From: Nitrosomonas sp.
GTDB lineage: Bacteria; Pseudomonadota; Gammaproteobacteria; Burkholderiales; Nitrosomonadaceae
NCBI GenBank assembly: GCA_016710135.1
Contig: JADJLM010000001.1
Coordinates: 868,001 to 932,000 of the forward strand
Direction of reading: 5' to 3'
DNA: 64,000 bases
The translations under genes and the position numbers were made by a program. How positions within the stretch are numbered: position 1 is the stretch's first letter; the number at the start of each line of letters is the position of its first letter. Under the pieces are notes generated by a model. It saw nothing but the letters and a program-made list of their open reading frames with translations, had not been told where the DNA came from and did not search any database. Shown here in pieces: positions 19,670 to 28,443 of the stretch.

Positions 19670-20281
19670 ATGCATTTTTCCAAAGCGCTCAATAAAAGAA
19701 ATATTGAAATACAATCAATCAAAAAAAATATTTTTTTGATTGGAATGATGGGGGCGGGGAAAACTACGATTGGTAAATCGCTAGCAAACTACTTAAATAA
19801 AATTTTTGTGGACTCGGATCATGAAATTCAGTTAAGAACTGGGGTAAAGATTCCATTAATTTTTGAAATTGAAGGAGAAGCCGGATTCCGTAAACGTGAA
19901 ACGGAGGCACTGCGAGACCTCGTTAAGCTCGAGAACATTATTTTGGCAACTGGTGGTGGTGTAATTCTTAACGAAGAAAATCGTAGGCTATTAAAACAAA
20001 ATGGAATTGTGATTTATTTATGTGCATCTGTTGATGAATTATTGCGAAGAACTCGTACAGATAAGAATAGGCCATTATTGCAAACTGAAGATCAGCATGC
20101 GCGACTCACTGAATTGTTAGAACATCGTGATTTTCTCTATCGGAATACAGCAGATATTATTATTGATAGTGGGAAACAAGGTGTCAGATCGCTTGTTTAT
20201 AAACTGATTCGAAAGCTGCGGATGTACGATGTAAAACAACAACACGCTGCACATTTGGAGCATGCAAACGAAAGAACATAA
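19670..20281 (+). CDS. aroK: Shikimate kinase
   Basis: This 203-residue enzyme phosphorylates shikimate at the 3-OH, the fifth step of aromatic amino acid synthesis. The P-loop GMMGAGKTT lies near residue 26. The shikimate-binding DSDHEIQ, FRKRETEAL and LATGGGVIL follow, and the lid region is RTRTDKNRPLL. The N-terminus has about 20 more residues than is usual, so the true start could lie downstream of the ATG at 19670. It overlaps or abuts aroB in the usual aroK-aroB pair. Confidence 0.95.
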   Translation: MHFSKALNKRNIEIQSIKKNIFLIGMMGAGKTTIGKSLANYLNKIFVDSDHEIQLRTGVKIPLIFEIEGEAGFRKRETEALRDLVKLENIILATGGGVILNEENRRLLKQNGIVIYLCASVDELLRRTRTDKNRPLLQTEDQHARLTELLEHRDFLYRNTADIIIDSGKQGVRSLVYKLIRKLRMYDVKQQHAAHLEHANERT

Positions 20282-20315
20282 CAGTATTAAAATAACAACA
20301 CATTGTACGAAATTC

Positions 20316-21425
20316 ATGGCAAACATCGAAACGATCAAAGTTCAACTCATATCACCGCAGTCCGATCGATCTTACCCAATCTATATCGGAAGTGGGTTAT
20401 TGGAGCAAGTCGAGTATATTTTGCCCTACCTTAAGCAAAAACGTGTTGCAATTGTAACTAATGAAACCGTTGCTCCCCTTTATTTGAAAAAAATTAAAAA
20501 TGCTTTCGAGCATCATCAAATTAGTACTGTAGCAATCATTCTACCGGATGGAGAAAATTACAAAGACTGGGAAACGCTCAATATAATTTTTGATGCATTA
20601 CTGAAGCAAAATTGTGAACGTAAAACAACATTGATCGCTTTGGGTGGTGGCGTAATCGGCGACCTAACTGGGTTTGCTGCGGCTACTTATTTGCGGGGGA
20701 TACCCTTTGTTCAAATCCCAACGACCTTATTAGCCCAAGTAGATTCATCAGTAGGGGGTAAAACAGGAATCAATCACCCATTAGGTAAAAATATGATTGG
20801 TGCATTTTATCAACCATTACTGGTGCTAGCGGATAGTTCGACATTGTTTACCCTACCAGATCGAGAGTTTCGATCTGGTCTTGCTGAAGTTGTTAAATAC
20901 GGATTAATTCGTGATGTCGGATTTTTTAATTGGCTCGAAGCAAATATGGATAAGCTGATTACACGGGATTTAACCACGCTGAACACAGCAATTTGTCGCA
21001 GCTGTGAAATTAAAGCTGAGATCGTGGCAGCAGATGAACATGAAAATGGTGTTCGTTCATTGTTAAATTTAGGACATACCTTTGGTCATGCGATTGAGAA
21101 TGCAATGGGCTATGGACAATGGTTACATGGTGAGGCCGTTGCGGCTGGAACAATCGTCGCGGCTGAATTATCTAAACGCATGAATCTAATCAATGAAATG
21201 GATCTCGTGCGTATTCGGTATTTATTTAAATTTGCAAATCTGCCCGTTTCTTTGCCTGCGATTTCTCCAAATCGCTATTTTGATTTGATGAAATTAGATA
21301 AAAAAGTAGAAGGTGGAAAAATGCGCTTTATATTGCTTAACCGGATTGGTCAAGCAGCGATCTTCGATAATATTCCGGAATCCCTTGTGATTGAGACGAT
21401 GTTAGCTTGTGGGGCAAATGACTGA
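20316..21425 (+). CDS. aroB: 3-dehydroquinate synthase
   Basis: This NAD- and metal-dependent enzyme converts DAHP to 3-dehydroquinate. The signatures are YPIYIGSGLL near the start, LPDGENYKDWETLN, the GGGVIGDLTGFAAATYLRG nucleotide site, and the metal-binding residues in GHTFGHAIE and LHGEAVAAG. The ATG at 20316 gives the normal N-terminus (MANIETIKVQL). An upstream in-frame ATG at 20262 overlaps aroK by 20 bases and would add 18 residues, but its ribosome site is poorly spaced. The stop overlaps the start of dgt. Confidence 0.95.
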   Translation: MANIETIKVQLISPQSDRSYPIYIGSGLLEQVEYILPYLKQKRVAIVTNETVAPLYLKKIKNAFEHHQISTVAIILPDGENYKDWETLNIIFDALLKQNCERKTTLIALGGGVIGDLTGFAAATYLRGIPFVQIPTTLLAQVDSSVGGKTGINHPLGKNMIGAFYQPLLVLADSSTLFTLPDREFRSGLAEVVKYGLIRDVGFFNWLEANMDKLITRDLTTLNTAICRSCEIKAEIVAADEHENGVRSLLNLGHTFGHAIENAMGYGQWLHGEAVAAGTIVAAELSKRMNLINEMDLVRIRYLFKFANLPVSLPAISPNRYFDLMKLDKKVEGGKMRFILLNRIGQAAIFDNIPESLVIETMLACGAND

Positions 21426-22539
21426 ATTAGCGCCTTATGCCATATCTTGCCAACATTCACGAGGACGTTTATTTAAGGAAGATCCTCCTGTAGGACGTAG
21501 TGAGTTTCAGCGTGATCGTGATCGGATTATTCATTCAACCGCGTTTCGTCGGCTGGAATATAAAACACAAGTATTTGTTAATCATGAAGGTGATTTATTT
21601 CGTACGAGGCTTACTCACAGCTTAGAAGTCGCTCAAATTGGGCGCTCTATTGCACGCAATTTGCAGTTAAACGAGGACTTAGTCGAAGCCATTGCTTTAG
21701 CTCATGATTTAGGGCACACCCCATTTGGTCATGCAGGGCAGGAAGCACTTAATCGTTGTATGCAAGAATATGGGGGATTTGAGCATAATCTTCAATCACT
21801 CAGGGTCGTTGATTTATTAGAAGAACGCTATGCTACTTTTAATGGATTAAACCTTTGTTTTGAGACTCGAGAAGGGGTTTTAAAGCATGCATCACTCAAG
21901 AATGCACGAAAGCTGGGTGAGGTAGGGAAACGTTTTATATTAAAACAAAGACCTTCGCTTGAAGCGCAACTTACAAATCTCGCTGATGAAATTGCATATA
22001 ACAATCATGATGTCGATGACGGTTTGCGTTCTGGCTTGATTACGCTAGCGCAACTGCAGGGAATCGATATCTTTGCTCGGCATTTGTATGAAGTTCAAAA
22101 GAAATATCCAGAAATATCAGGTAGGCGACTAATCCATGAAACAGTGCGTAGTATGATCAATAGCCTAGTGACTGATTTAACGTTGCAGAGTAAACAAAAC
22201 ATTGCAGCAATCAAACCAGCAAACCCTGAAGCGGTGCGAGCTGCGCTCCCATTAATTGAATTTAGTGGAAAAATAAGTAAGGAACAGCAGGCACTAAAAT
22301 CTTTCTTAAGAGAAAATCTTTATAAGCATTTTCAAGTGATGCGGATGAGTAATAAATCACAGCATACGATCACTCGACTTTTTGATGCTTTTAGTGCTGA
22401 TGTTCGACTTTTACCTAACGAATATCAGCAAAAATTTTCTAACTATGGCCATCAAGCTATTGCTGATTATATTGCAGGTATGACTGATCGTTTTGCCATT
22501 AAGGAATATCAACGAATTTTTGCGATTAGCGAAAATTAA
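21418..22539 (+). CDS. dgt: Deoxyguanosinetriphosphate triphosphohydrolase-like protein (HD domain)
   Basis: This HD-superfamily enzyme of about 373 residues hydrolyses dNTPs to deoxynucleosides and triphosphate. The metal-binding residues are visible in the histidine of FRTRLTHSLEVAQ, the HD pair in AHDLGHTPFGHAG, and the later NLADEIAYNNHDVDDG. The ATG at 21418 overlaps the aroB stop and has GGGG in front of it. A GTG at 21409 is an alternative. It appears translationally coupled to aroB, an arrangement often seen in betaproteobacteria. Confidence 0.94.
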   Translation: MTELAPYAISCQHSRGRLFKEDPPVGRSEFQRDRDRIIHSTAFRRLEYKTQVFVNHEGDLFRTRLTHSLEVAQIGRSIARNLQLNEDLVEAIALAHDLGHTPFGHAGQEALNRCMQEYGGFEHNLQSLRVVDLLEERYATFNGLNLCFETREGVLKHASLKNARKLGEVGKRFILKQRPSLEAQLTNLADEIAYNNHDVDDGLRSGLITLAQLQGIDIFARHLYEVQKKYPEISGRRLIHETVRSMINSLVTDLTLQSKQNIAAIKPANPEAVRAALPLIEFSGKISKEQQALKSFLRENLYKHFQVMRMSNKSQHTITRLFDAFSADVRLLPNEYQQKFSNYGHQAIADYIAGMTDRFAIKEYQRIFAISEN

Positions 22540-22575
22540 GATTAATAGAGAAGAGAGATAGTAAGGAGAAAATGA

Positions 22576-23337
22576 ATGATTAGCGTCGTAAAGCTAGCCA
22601 AGGTGTTGTTATTAACAGTTCTAGTGCTTTCTTTAGAATTAAATCCTGTGTGGTCATCCAATATTGAAAGTGACGAGTTAGTAAATTGGGCGGCACGTGG
22701 TAACTTTAGTCGCATCAAAACGTTATTTGCAGAAGCAGAACACCAACTTGAATTAGAAGCTATGCAACGAGCTTATCTGGTTGCGGCAAAAAATGGGCAC
22801 GATAAAATTGTGCAGTTCTTTTTAGATCATGGGGTAAGTGTCCAGGTCAGGGATGAAAGAGGCTACACCGCATTAATGTATGCTGCAGAAGATGATCGTG
22901 AGCAAGTAGTACGTGTGCTACTGGAAGCAAAAGCAGATATTAGTGCAGAAAATGGAGATGGTATGACCCCGTTACTACTTGCCTCGTATAAAAATCGAAT
23001 AGAAATCTTACGAATCTTAATCAATGCCGGGGCAAATGTGAATGCGACATCCAACAAAGGTTTAACCGCTGTCATGTTAGCTGCTCAGAATGGTTTCCAA
23101 ATTATCCTTCAGCAATTAATTAAAGCCAACGCTGATATCAATAGTAGGGCTGAAAATGGTGTTACAGCTTTGATACTCGCAGCCCAAAATGGCCATCAAG
23201 GGACCACGCGAACATTAATTGCTAGTGGGGCGGATATTAATGCTGAGGCAGAAAACGGTGCGACAGCATTATTACTGGCAAAGAGATATAATCATAAAGG
23301 CGTCATCGATTTGCTCGTGCAAGCAGGTGCTCGGTAA
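22576..23337 (+). CDS. Secreted ankyrin-repeat protein
   Basis: This 253-residue protein starts with a hydrophobic signal sequence (KVLLLTVLVLSLEL, cleavage probably near VWSS). About six ankyrin repeats follow, recognisable by repeated G.TALMYAAEDD, G.TPLLLASYKN, GLTAVMLAAQNG and GVTALILAAQNG units. Ankyrin repeats bind protein partners, and in the periplasm they are sometimes linked to catalase or envelope functions. No partner can be named from context. It follows dgt after 36 bases with a ribosome site (AAGGAGAA). Confidence 0.87.
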   Translation: MISVVKLAKVLLLTVLVLSLELNPVWSSNIESDELVNWAARGNFSRIKTLFAEAEHQLELEAMQRAYLVAAKNGHDKIVQFFLDHGVSVQVRDERGYTALMYAAEDDREQVVRVLLEAKADISAENGDGMTPLLLASYKNRIEILRILINAGANVNATSNKGLTAVMLAAQNGFQIILQQLIKANADINSRAENGVTALILAAQNGHQGTTRTLIASGADINAEAENGATALLLAKRYNHKGVIDLLVQAGAR

Positions 23338-23440
23338 TTTGAAGAAGCGAGCATTGAAGAGTTTTCAGTTTGTAGAACTGATATTTCTATAGTAGAACTT
23401 GGACTTTATTAACTTTTTGGACAATAGGTATAGGTCAATT

Positions 23441-24130
23441 GTGAACATTTATTCTAAATTTTTTATTTATAGCTTGGTTAGTACTTTATTTATTGTGCTA
23501 CTCACCAGTTGTAGTGATGAGTCGGCGACCAATAAAAGTGGCACTGGCAGCGCTTCGATGAAATTAATGGATGAGGTAACGAGTATTACTGAATTGCCAT
23601 CCGTACTCCAAGAAAGCTTATCATCTGAAGAAAAAGCAGACCTTCTCAAAAAAATATCACCGCTAAGTGATAGTACATTATCGCCGGATGAACAGTTCCA
23701 AAAATTACGTGAAGATGCCAGTGCAGGTAATGCGGAAGCACAAAACAGTCTAGGAACACTCTTTTATACGGGGCATGCGATCTCGAGAGACGCATCAGGA
23801 AAAATTCTTGATTATGATTTAGAATCAGCTGCTGCATGGTTTTATCGAGCAGCGGAGCAAGGACATGCTGCAGCCCAATTTAACTTGGGGTTAATGTATG
23901 CAGAAGGCCAGAGTGTCCCAAAAGACCCTGCTAAAGCCGTAGAATGGTTTACTAAGGCCGCTGAGCAAGGAAATGTCGATGCGCAAAATAATTTAGGTGT
24001 TATGTATTTTGTTGGTGAAGGGATTACGAGAGATGTTGAAAAAGCTAAGCACTGGTTTGAGAAGGCAGCTGCACAAGGTAATGAAGAAGCCAAAGGAAAT
24101 CTCGAAGCATTACAAAATTTAGGAAGTTAA
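23441..24130 (+). CDS. Sel1-repeat lipoprotein
   Basis: This protein has a lipoprotein signal peptide ending in the lipobox LLTSC and about three Sel1-like repeats (AQNSLGTLFY, AQFNLGLMYAEG, AQNNLGVMYFVG). Such repeats form helical scaffolds for protein binding. I chose the GTG at 23441, which has an AGG ribosome site and places the hydrophobic segment at the N-terminus. An open frame extends upstream to a TTG at 23399, but it would add charged residues in front of the signal peptide. It follows the ankyrin gene, and both look like envelope scaffold proteins. Confidence 0.85.
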   Translation: MNIYSKFFIYSLVSTLFIVLLTSCSDESATNKSGTGSASMKLMDEVTSITELPSVLQESLSSEEKADLLKKISPLSDSTLSPDEQFQKLREDASAGNAEAQNSLGTLFYTGHAISRDASGKILDYDLESAAAWFYRAAEQGHAAAQFNLGLMYAEGQSVPKDPAKAVEWFTKAAEQGNVDAQNNLGVMYFVGEGITRDVEKAKHWFEKAAAQGNEEAKGNLEALQNLGS

Positions 24131-24553
24131 TTATCAAACTGACTATAGATATCCATTTTTTTAATAGTAATCGATTACCGCGTGGCCATGCTGGTTGTTT
24201 CTTTGTCAATTGCAACGAATGTTGCTATGACATGGTCTCTGGGTGAATGGATTAATTAGCGACTGCGTTAAAAATTAACTCCATCCATAGGGCGAGAGGC
24301 GTATCCATGGTTTCTGTCGGTGAACAAATTGCTAACAAGAAAAATTGCTCAATCCAACATCAAAAAGGATGAAATCGGGGTCAACCGATTTGATCGCCCA
24401 ACGAGATTTTATTGTTGTTCAATAAGTGAAAAATAATTGAAACGAAACTTACCTTGACGAGTTTCGTTACCCTGACTACCATTAAGGCAGGAGAGCAGTC
24501 TTATTGTTTGTCTGTTCTCTGTGAATTTTATACTTACATTTTAAGGATTAATT
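24131..24553 (+). promoter_or_regulatory. Upstream region of cytochrome P460 with inverted repeat at 24441-24468
   Basis: No gene is convincing in this 423-base gap. A perfect nine-base inverted repeat (AACGAAACT at 24441-24449 and AGTTTCGTT at 24460-24468) lies about 85 bases before the P460 start. It has no T-run, so it could be an operator or a leader hairpin. A short frame near 24307 (MVSVGEQIAN, 21 codons) has no other support. Confidence 0.45.
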
Positions 24554-25147
24554 ATGTCACAGTTTAAAAAAATATTAATATGTAGCCTCGTTTCAGTTTT
24601 TGTTTCAGGGTTGGCGGTTGGTCAGGTTCTTGCAGGTCAACATGATGGGCACCATGGTCATCATAAGACTTATGCTCATTTTAATAAAGATGGGGAATTA
24701 TTAACACCTAAAAATTATCGTGAATGGATTTTTGTCGGTTCTCCTGTCACACCTAAGGATATGAATGATGGTAATCCAGCATTTCCTGAATTCCATAATG
24801 TCTATATCGATCCAGCAAGTTGGGCTCATTGGAAACAAACTGGAACCTTCCGAGACGGTACGATTATCGTTAAAGAAATGGTGAGTGTTGGTACCAAAGA
24901 ATCTTCTAGTGGAAATGGCTATTTCCAAGGTGAATTCTTAGGGATTGCTGCGACAGTAAAAGATTCTAAACGTTTTGCAAATAGCCCTAATAACTGGGCT
25001 TATTTTGGTTTTGCGAGCTATGAAAGTGCAAGTGCTGCAGCTCAGCCAGATGAGGCATGTGCTGCATGCCATAAAGCCAATGCAGCTGAAGATAATGTGT
25101 TTACGCAGCACTACCCTGTTTTACGTGCAGGGAAAGCTAAGAAGTAA
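24554..25147 (+). CDS. Cytochrome P460
   Basis: This 197-residue periplasmic haem protein has a signal peptide at about residues 1-28 ending LAG. The mature protein carries the haem site CAACH (Cys169, Cys172, His173) and the lysine that cross-links the haem in P460s, in DGTIIVKEMV (Lys107). In N. europaea P460 oxidises hydroxylamine and NO to nitrous oxide. Aligned from memory with that protein (GLEASVK), the distal-pocket glutamate is replaced here by Ala132 (GIAATVK). The same change is described for the P460 of Nitrosomonas sp. AL212, which does not turn over hydroxylamine. The mature N-terminus is rich in His (QHDGHHGHHK). Confidence 0.95.
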   Translation: MSQFKKILICSLVSVFVSGLAVGQVLAGQHDGHHGHHKTYAHFNKDGELLTPKNYREWIFVGSPVTPKDMNDGNPAFPEFHNVYIDPASWAHWKQTGTFRDGTIIVKEMVSVGTKESSSGNGYFQGEFLGIAATVKDSKRFANSPNNWAYFGFASYESASAAAQPDEACAACHKANAAEDNVFTQHYPVLRAGKAKK

Positions 25148-25210
25148 TTTAATTGTTATTTTGTGGAACCCATCAAAATAAGGGTTTCATGGTAAAACTA
25201 GCCATTGCTA

Positions 25211-25251
25211 AAGGGCAATTCTTTTTAAAATTACAAAAAAGAATTGCCCTT
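25211..25251 (+). terminator. Strong hairpin terminator after cytochrome P460
   Basis: A 16-base perfect inverted repeat runs from 25211 to 25226 (AAGGGCAATTCTTTTT) and from 25236 to 25251 (AAAAAGAATTGCCCTT), with a nine-base loop. It lies 64 bases after the P460 stop. AT-rich arms flank a GC-rich base, as expected for a factor-independent terminator. Confidence 0.85.
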
Positions 25252-25301
25252 CGCTTATTTGATATAAATAATTGTGTCTTTGAATTAGAGTTTATTACAA
25301 A

Positions 25302-25882
25302 ATGAGTACTCATCAATCATCAACTGAAAAATTATAGCGCCGGAATTGGAAGCAATTGGTTGGTTAAGTTCTGCTGAACCTATAGCACTCGCTTCATTGA
25401 GAGGAAAAGTTGTATTGATACATGCTTTTCAAATGCTTTGTCCAGGGTGTGTTCAGCATGGTATTCCTCAGACCAAGAAAATCTTTGAGGAGTTTGATCC
25501 CAGTAAAGTGGCTGTGATTGGGTTACATACCGTGTTTGAGCACCATGCCGTAATGGGGCGAGATGCATTGGAAGTGTTTGCTTATGAGTATCGTTTAAAT
25601 TTTCCAATTGGAATTGATAAACCCAATGAACATCATGTTATCCCTCACACCATGATGACATATCAAATGCAAGGTACACCGACAACGATTCTGATCGATA
25701 AAACAGGCCATTTACGAATGCATAAATTTGGCCATGTTACTGATTTTGTGCTTGGTTACTCAATTGGCACTTTATTAGCTGAAGAAACGGATGATGAAGC
25801 TAAACTTACGTCATCGAGTCAGCAAGAAGGTCGAAAGAATTTACAATCTAATACATGTGGTCCTGATGAGTGCGCAGTATGA
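25302..25882 (+). pseudogene. Thioredoxin-fold (TlpA/redoxin-like) protein, frameshifted near its start
   Basis: The main frame, beginning near 25340, encodes a thioredoxin-fold domain with the active site CPGC (in QMLCPGCVQHG), a cis-Pro loop (GTPTTILID) and a Cys-containing tail, NTCGPDECAV. It lacks a good start codon in frame. An ATG at 25302 opens MSTHQSSTEKL but hits TAG at 25335. Restoring one A in the A-run at 25327-25331 joins them as MSTHQSSTEKIIAPELEAIG, a normal redoxin start. No signal peptide is evident, so it is probably cytoplasmic. The break is more likely an indel error than decay. Confidence 0.75.
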
Positions 25883-25887
25883 TGATA

Positions 25888-25924
25888 AATCCTAGAAACC
25901 TGATGGTATCTGGTTTCTAGGATT
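25888..25924. terminator. Bidirectional terminator between convergent genes
   Basis: A 13-base perfect inverted repeat, AATCCTAGAAACC (25888-25900) and GGTTTCTAGGATT (25912-25924), lies between the redoxin-like gene (plus) and the cupredoxin gene (minus). Its position between converging genes suggests that it ends both transcripts. Confidence 0.7.
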
Positions 25925-25979
25925 GAAAAAAACAAGAATCTTATTGTATTGCTACAATTTTGTTTCTTAGTTCTTTTAA

Positions 25980-26393
25980 TTATTCAATAACATTTAAAGA
26001 ACCAGGTAAGTGAATGTTTTTAGGATGTAGTTGGCACCAAATCGTGAAAGCACCTGCTTTATCGGCTACAAACGAAATTGTTTTGGTTTCGCCTGCTTTA
26101 ATGACTTCCTGAATTCCATAACCGTCAATGGTAAAACCTTCGCTAATTGGAGATTTGTTTTCTACGGTAATTTTGACCGATGTGCCTTTGTGTACAGTTA
26201 ATGTTTTAGGCTCATTCAGCACATTGAAGGCACGGATATTTTTAACAGTAACTCCTTCAATATTGAGTTCTGGAATAGTCGTATCATAGCCATTGATAAC
26301 AACGGTGAAGCTTTGTTCAACCTGCTTGTACATTGGATGCAACGGTTAATCCTAATACGATACTAGCGCATAATGCTTTAAATAGTTTTTCAT
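25980..26393 (-). pseudogene. Periplasmic cupredoxin-domain protein, signal peptide out of frame
   Basis: The main frame encodes a plastocyanin/cupredoxin-like domain ending in KAGAFTIWCQLHPKNIHLPG, with the Cys-X2-His ligand pair (CQLH) typical of a copper site. A start with a strong ribosome site (GGAGGGTAT before the ATG at 26393) leads into a signal sequence, KLFKALCASIVLGLTVASNV, only if one A is restored at 26386-26390. A second indel near 26319-26322 is needed to join it to VEQSFTVVINGYD. The corrected protein would have 137 residues. Two compensating indels in one short gene again suggest sequence errors. Confidence 0.72.
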
Positions 26394-26599
26394 ATACCCT
26401 CCATAAAAAAAATTTTAAATAGCTAATTTAAGTTTGTTACTTACTCTTCTCAATGAATCGTATCTAATACCTATTAAGATAAATGAAAATAGCAATTAAT
26501 CTCAATAAATATTAGGTCAAGAATGTATATATCAAGATTTTATTTATAGTTGTATTTCTCTATAGAGTTTCCCAAAGCTGGAATAACTAGGTTTGTTAT

Positions 26600-27945
26600 A
26601 TGAGTCATCATGCAACCGTGCCATTTAATGTTCATACTTTATTAAGTGTTTCTGAGCTTAACAGCTATGCGAGAGCATTATTGGAATTGTCGTTTCCTTT
26701 ACTGTGGATCCGAGGTGAAGTTTCTAATTTAAAACAATATCCATCAGGGCATTGGTATTTTTTACTGAAAGATAATGATGCTCAAGTCCGTTGCGTCATG
26801 TTTCGTCATAAAATCAATGTTTAGACTGGCCACTTAGAGATGGCATGCAAATTGAGGCTCAAGCACTTGTAACCTTGTATGAAGCAAGAGGTGAATTTCA
26901 GCTTACAGTAGAACATATTCGCCAAGCTGGCTTGGGAAATCTATACGAAGCTTTCGAAAAGCTAAAATCTAAATTACAAGCTGCGGGTATCTTTGATGCC
27001 ATTCATAAAAAAAACTTCCCGGAGTTTCCTAAGCAGATTGGGATTATTACATCGCTAAATACCGCTGCATTGCATGATATTCTTTCTACATTACGTAGTC
27101 GAATGCCATCCTTACCGATCATTATTTACCCGACTCCAGTACAAGGTAAGGATGCAGCGAAATCAATCGCGATTGCAATCGAATTAGCAGGTAGACGGGC
27201 AGAATGCGATGTGCTTTTGCTTTGTCGGGGAGGAGGCTCAATTGAAGATCTTTGGGCTTTTAATGAAGAGATCGTGGCTTATGCCATTTTTCATAGCAAA
27301 ATTCCCATTGTAACGGGTATCGGGCACGAAACTGATTTTACTATTGCTGATTTTGCTGCAGATAAGCGTGCCCCAACACCGACAGGAGCAGCACAAATTG
27401 TTTCTCCTGATGCTCGGGAGATAGCAAAGCATTTAAATCATTTACGCCATCGAATGATGCGTGCTTATAAGCAAGGGATAGAACGTCGCATGCAATCATT
27501 GGATTTATTATGTCATCGTTTAATTGATCCCCGGGAATCATTCAAATATCAAGTAAAACACTTACAACATTTGCGTGAAAAATTGGTATTGTGCTGGGGT
27601 AGAAAAATTGAAAAAATTAATTCTGAAAATAGATATTTACATCAGAGATTCTTTAGAAATATATTTAACTTTCATCATATATTTAACCAGCAGCTTGAGA
27701 AAGCCTCAAAATTGCGTAAAGCAATGAATTATTATCTAGAACGTCATGAGACGAAGTTAGTTCAATATCACACTCAACTTGCTCATCTTAATCCCCAATC
27801 GGTATTGCAGCGAGGTTATAGCATCACTTTTAATGCTGAAGGTAAAATTTTACGTGATAGTCAACAGGTTGACCTTAATGAGTCAATTCAAATTGTTTTG
27901 GCTGATGGTTGGATAAAAGCTAAGATTAGTGATATCGGCCAGTAG
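26600..27945 (+). pseudogene. xseA: Exodeoxyribonuclease VII large subunit, frameshifted
   Basis: The two frames 26600-26824 and 26845-27945 together give a full-length XseA of about 448 residues. The first holds the OB-fold domain (LWIRGEVSNLKQYPSGHWYF). The second holds the catalytic core with GIITSLNTAALHDIL, CRGGGSIEDLWAFNEE, IGHETDFTIADFAADKRAPTPTGAA and the C-terminal coiled region. One A is missing in the AAAA run at 26810-26813; restoring it continues HKNQCLDWPLRDGM. With XseB it degrades single-stranded DNA. xseB lies elsewhere, at 39497. The break is probably a homopolymer error. Confidence 0.92.
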
Positions 27946-28028
27946 ATTCAATAGACATTTCAGCTAGGGTAGTGCAGACTGACAAACTTTATAATCGCTC
28001 GTTTATTTTAGAATTTATTGGAATCATG

Positions 28029-28403
28029 ATGTCACGTTTATTCATTGTTTTGGGAGCAATCAATACTTTTCTTTGTGTCCTATTAGGCGCGATTGGTGCT
28101 CATGTACTTAAGCATAAATTTTCTAGCGAATTGCTCAATACATTCCAAACTGGTTTGCAATATCACTTTTATCATGCACTGGCCCTGATTTTAATTGGTA
28201 TCTTGTTATTTCATTTGCCCCAATCAAAATTTGTAAAACTATCAGGTTGGGTGATGTTTACCGGCATATTGTTTTTCTCAGGTACGCTTTACGTTGTTAG
28301 CTTTACCGAAATGCGAGCATTAGGTATGGTTGCGCCGATTGGCGGTTTATCATTAATGAGTGCCTGGTTAATTCTTGCTTATGGTATTTGGTCTGAGAAA
28401 TGA
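28029..28403 (+). CDS. DUF423 small membrane protein
   Basis: This protein has about 124 residues and four hydrophobic helices and matches the DUF423 (YgdD-like) family. Family features are LGAIGAHVLK near residue 18, the FQTGLQYHFYHALALI stretch and FFSGTLYVVSFT. The function of the family is unknown. I chose the ATG at 28029 with GGA in front because it begins at the family N-terminus (MSRLFIVLGAIN); the open frame extends upstream to 27972. Confidence 0.85.
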   Translation: MSRLFIVLGAINTFLCVLLGAIGAHVLKHKFSSELLNTFQTGLQYHFYHALALILIGILLFHLPQSKFVKLSGWVMFTGILFFSGTLYVVSFTEMRALGMVAPIGGLSLMSAWLILAYGIWSEK

Positions 28404-28443
28404 AATGGAAGCAACGTTGGCGATATAAGCTATTGATTTTAAG

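Noticed and set aside
24301..24371. Short frame MVSVGEQIAN before cytochrome P460
   Set aside because: It has only 21 codons, a poor ribosome site and no similarity that I recognise.
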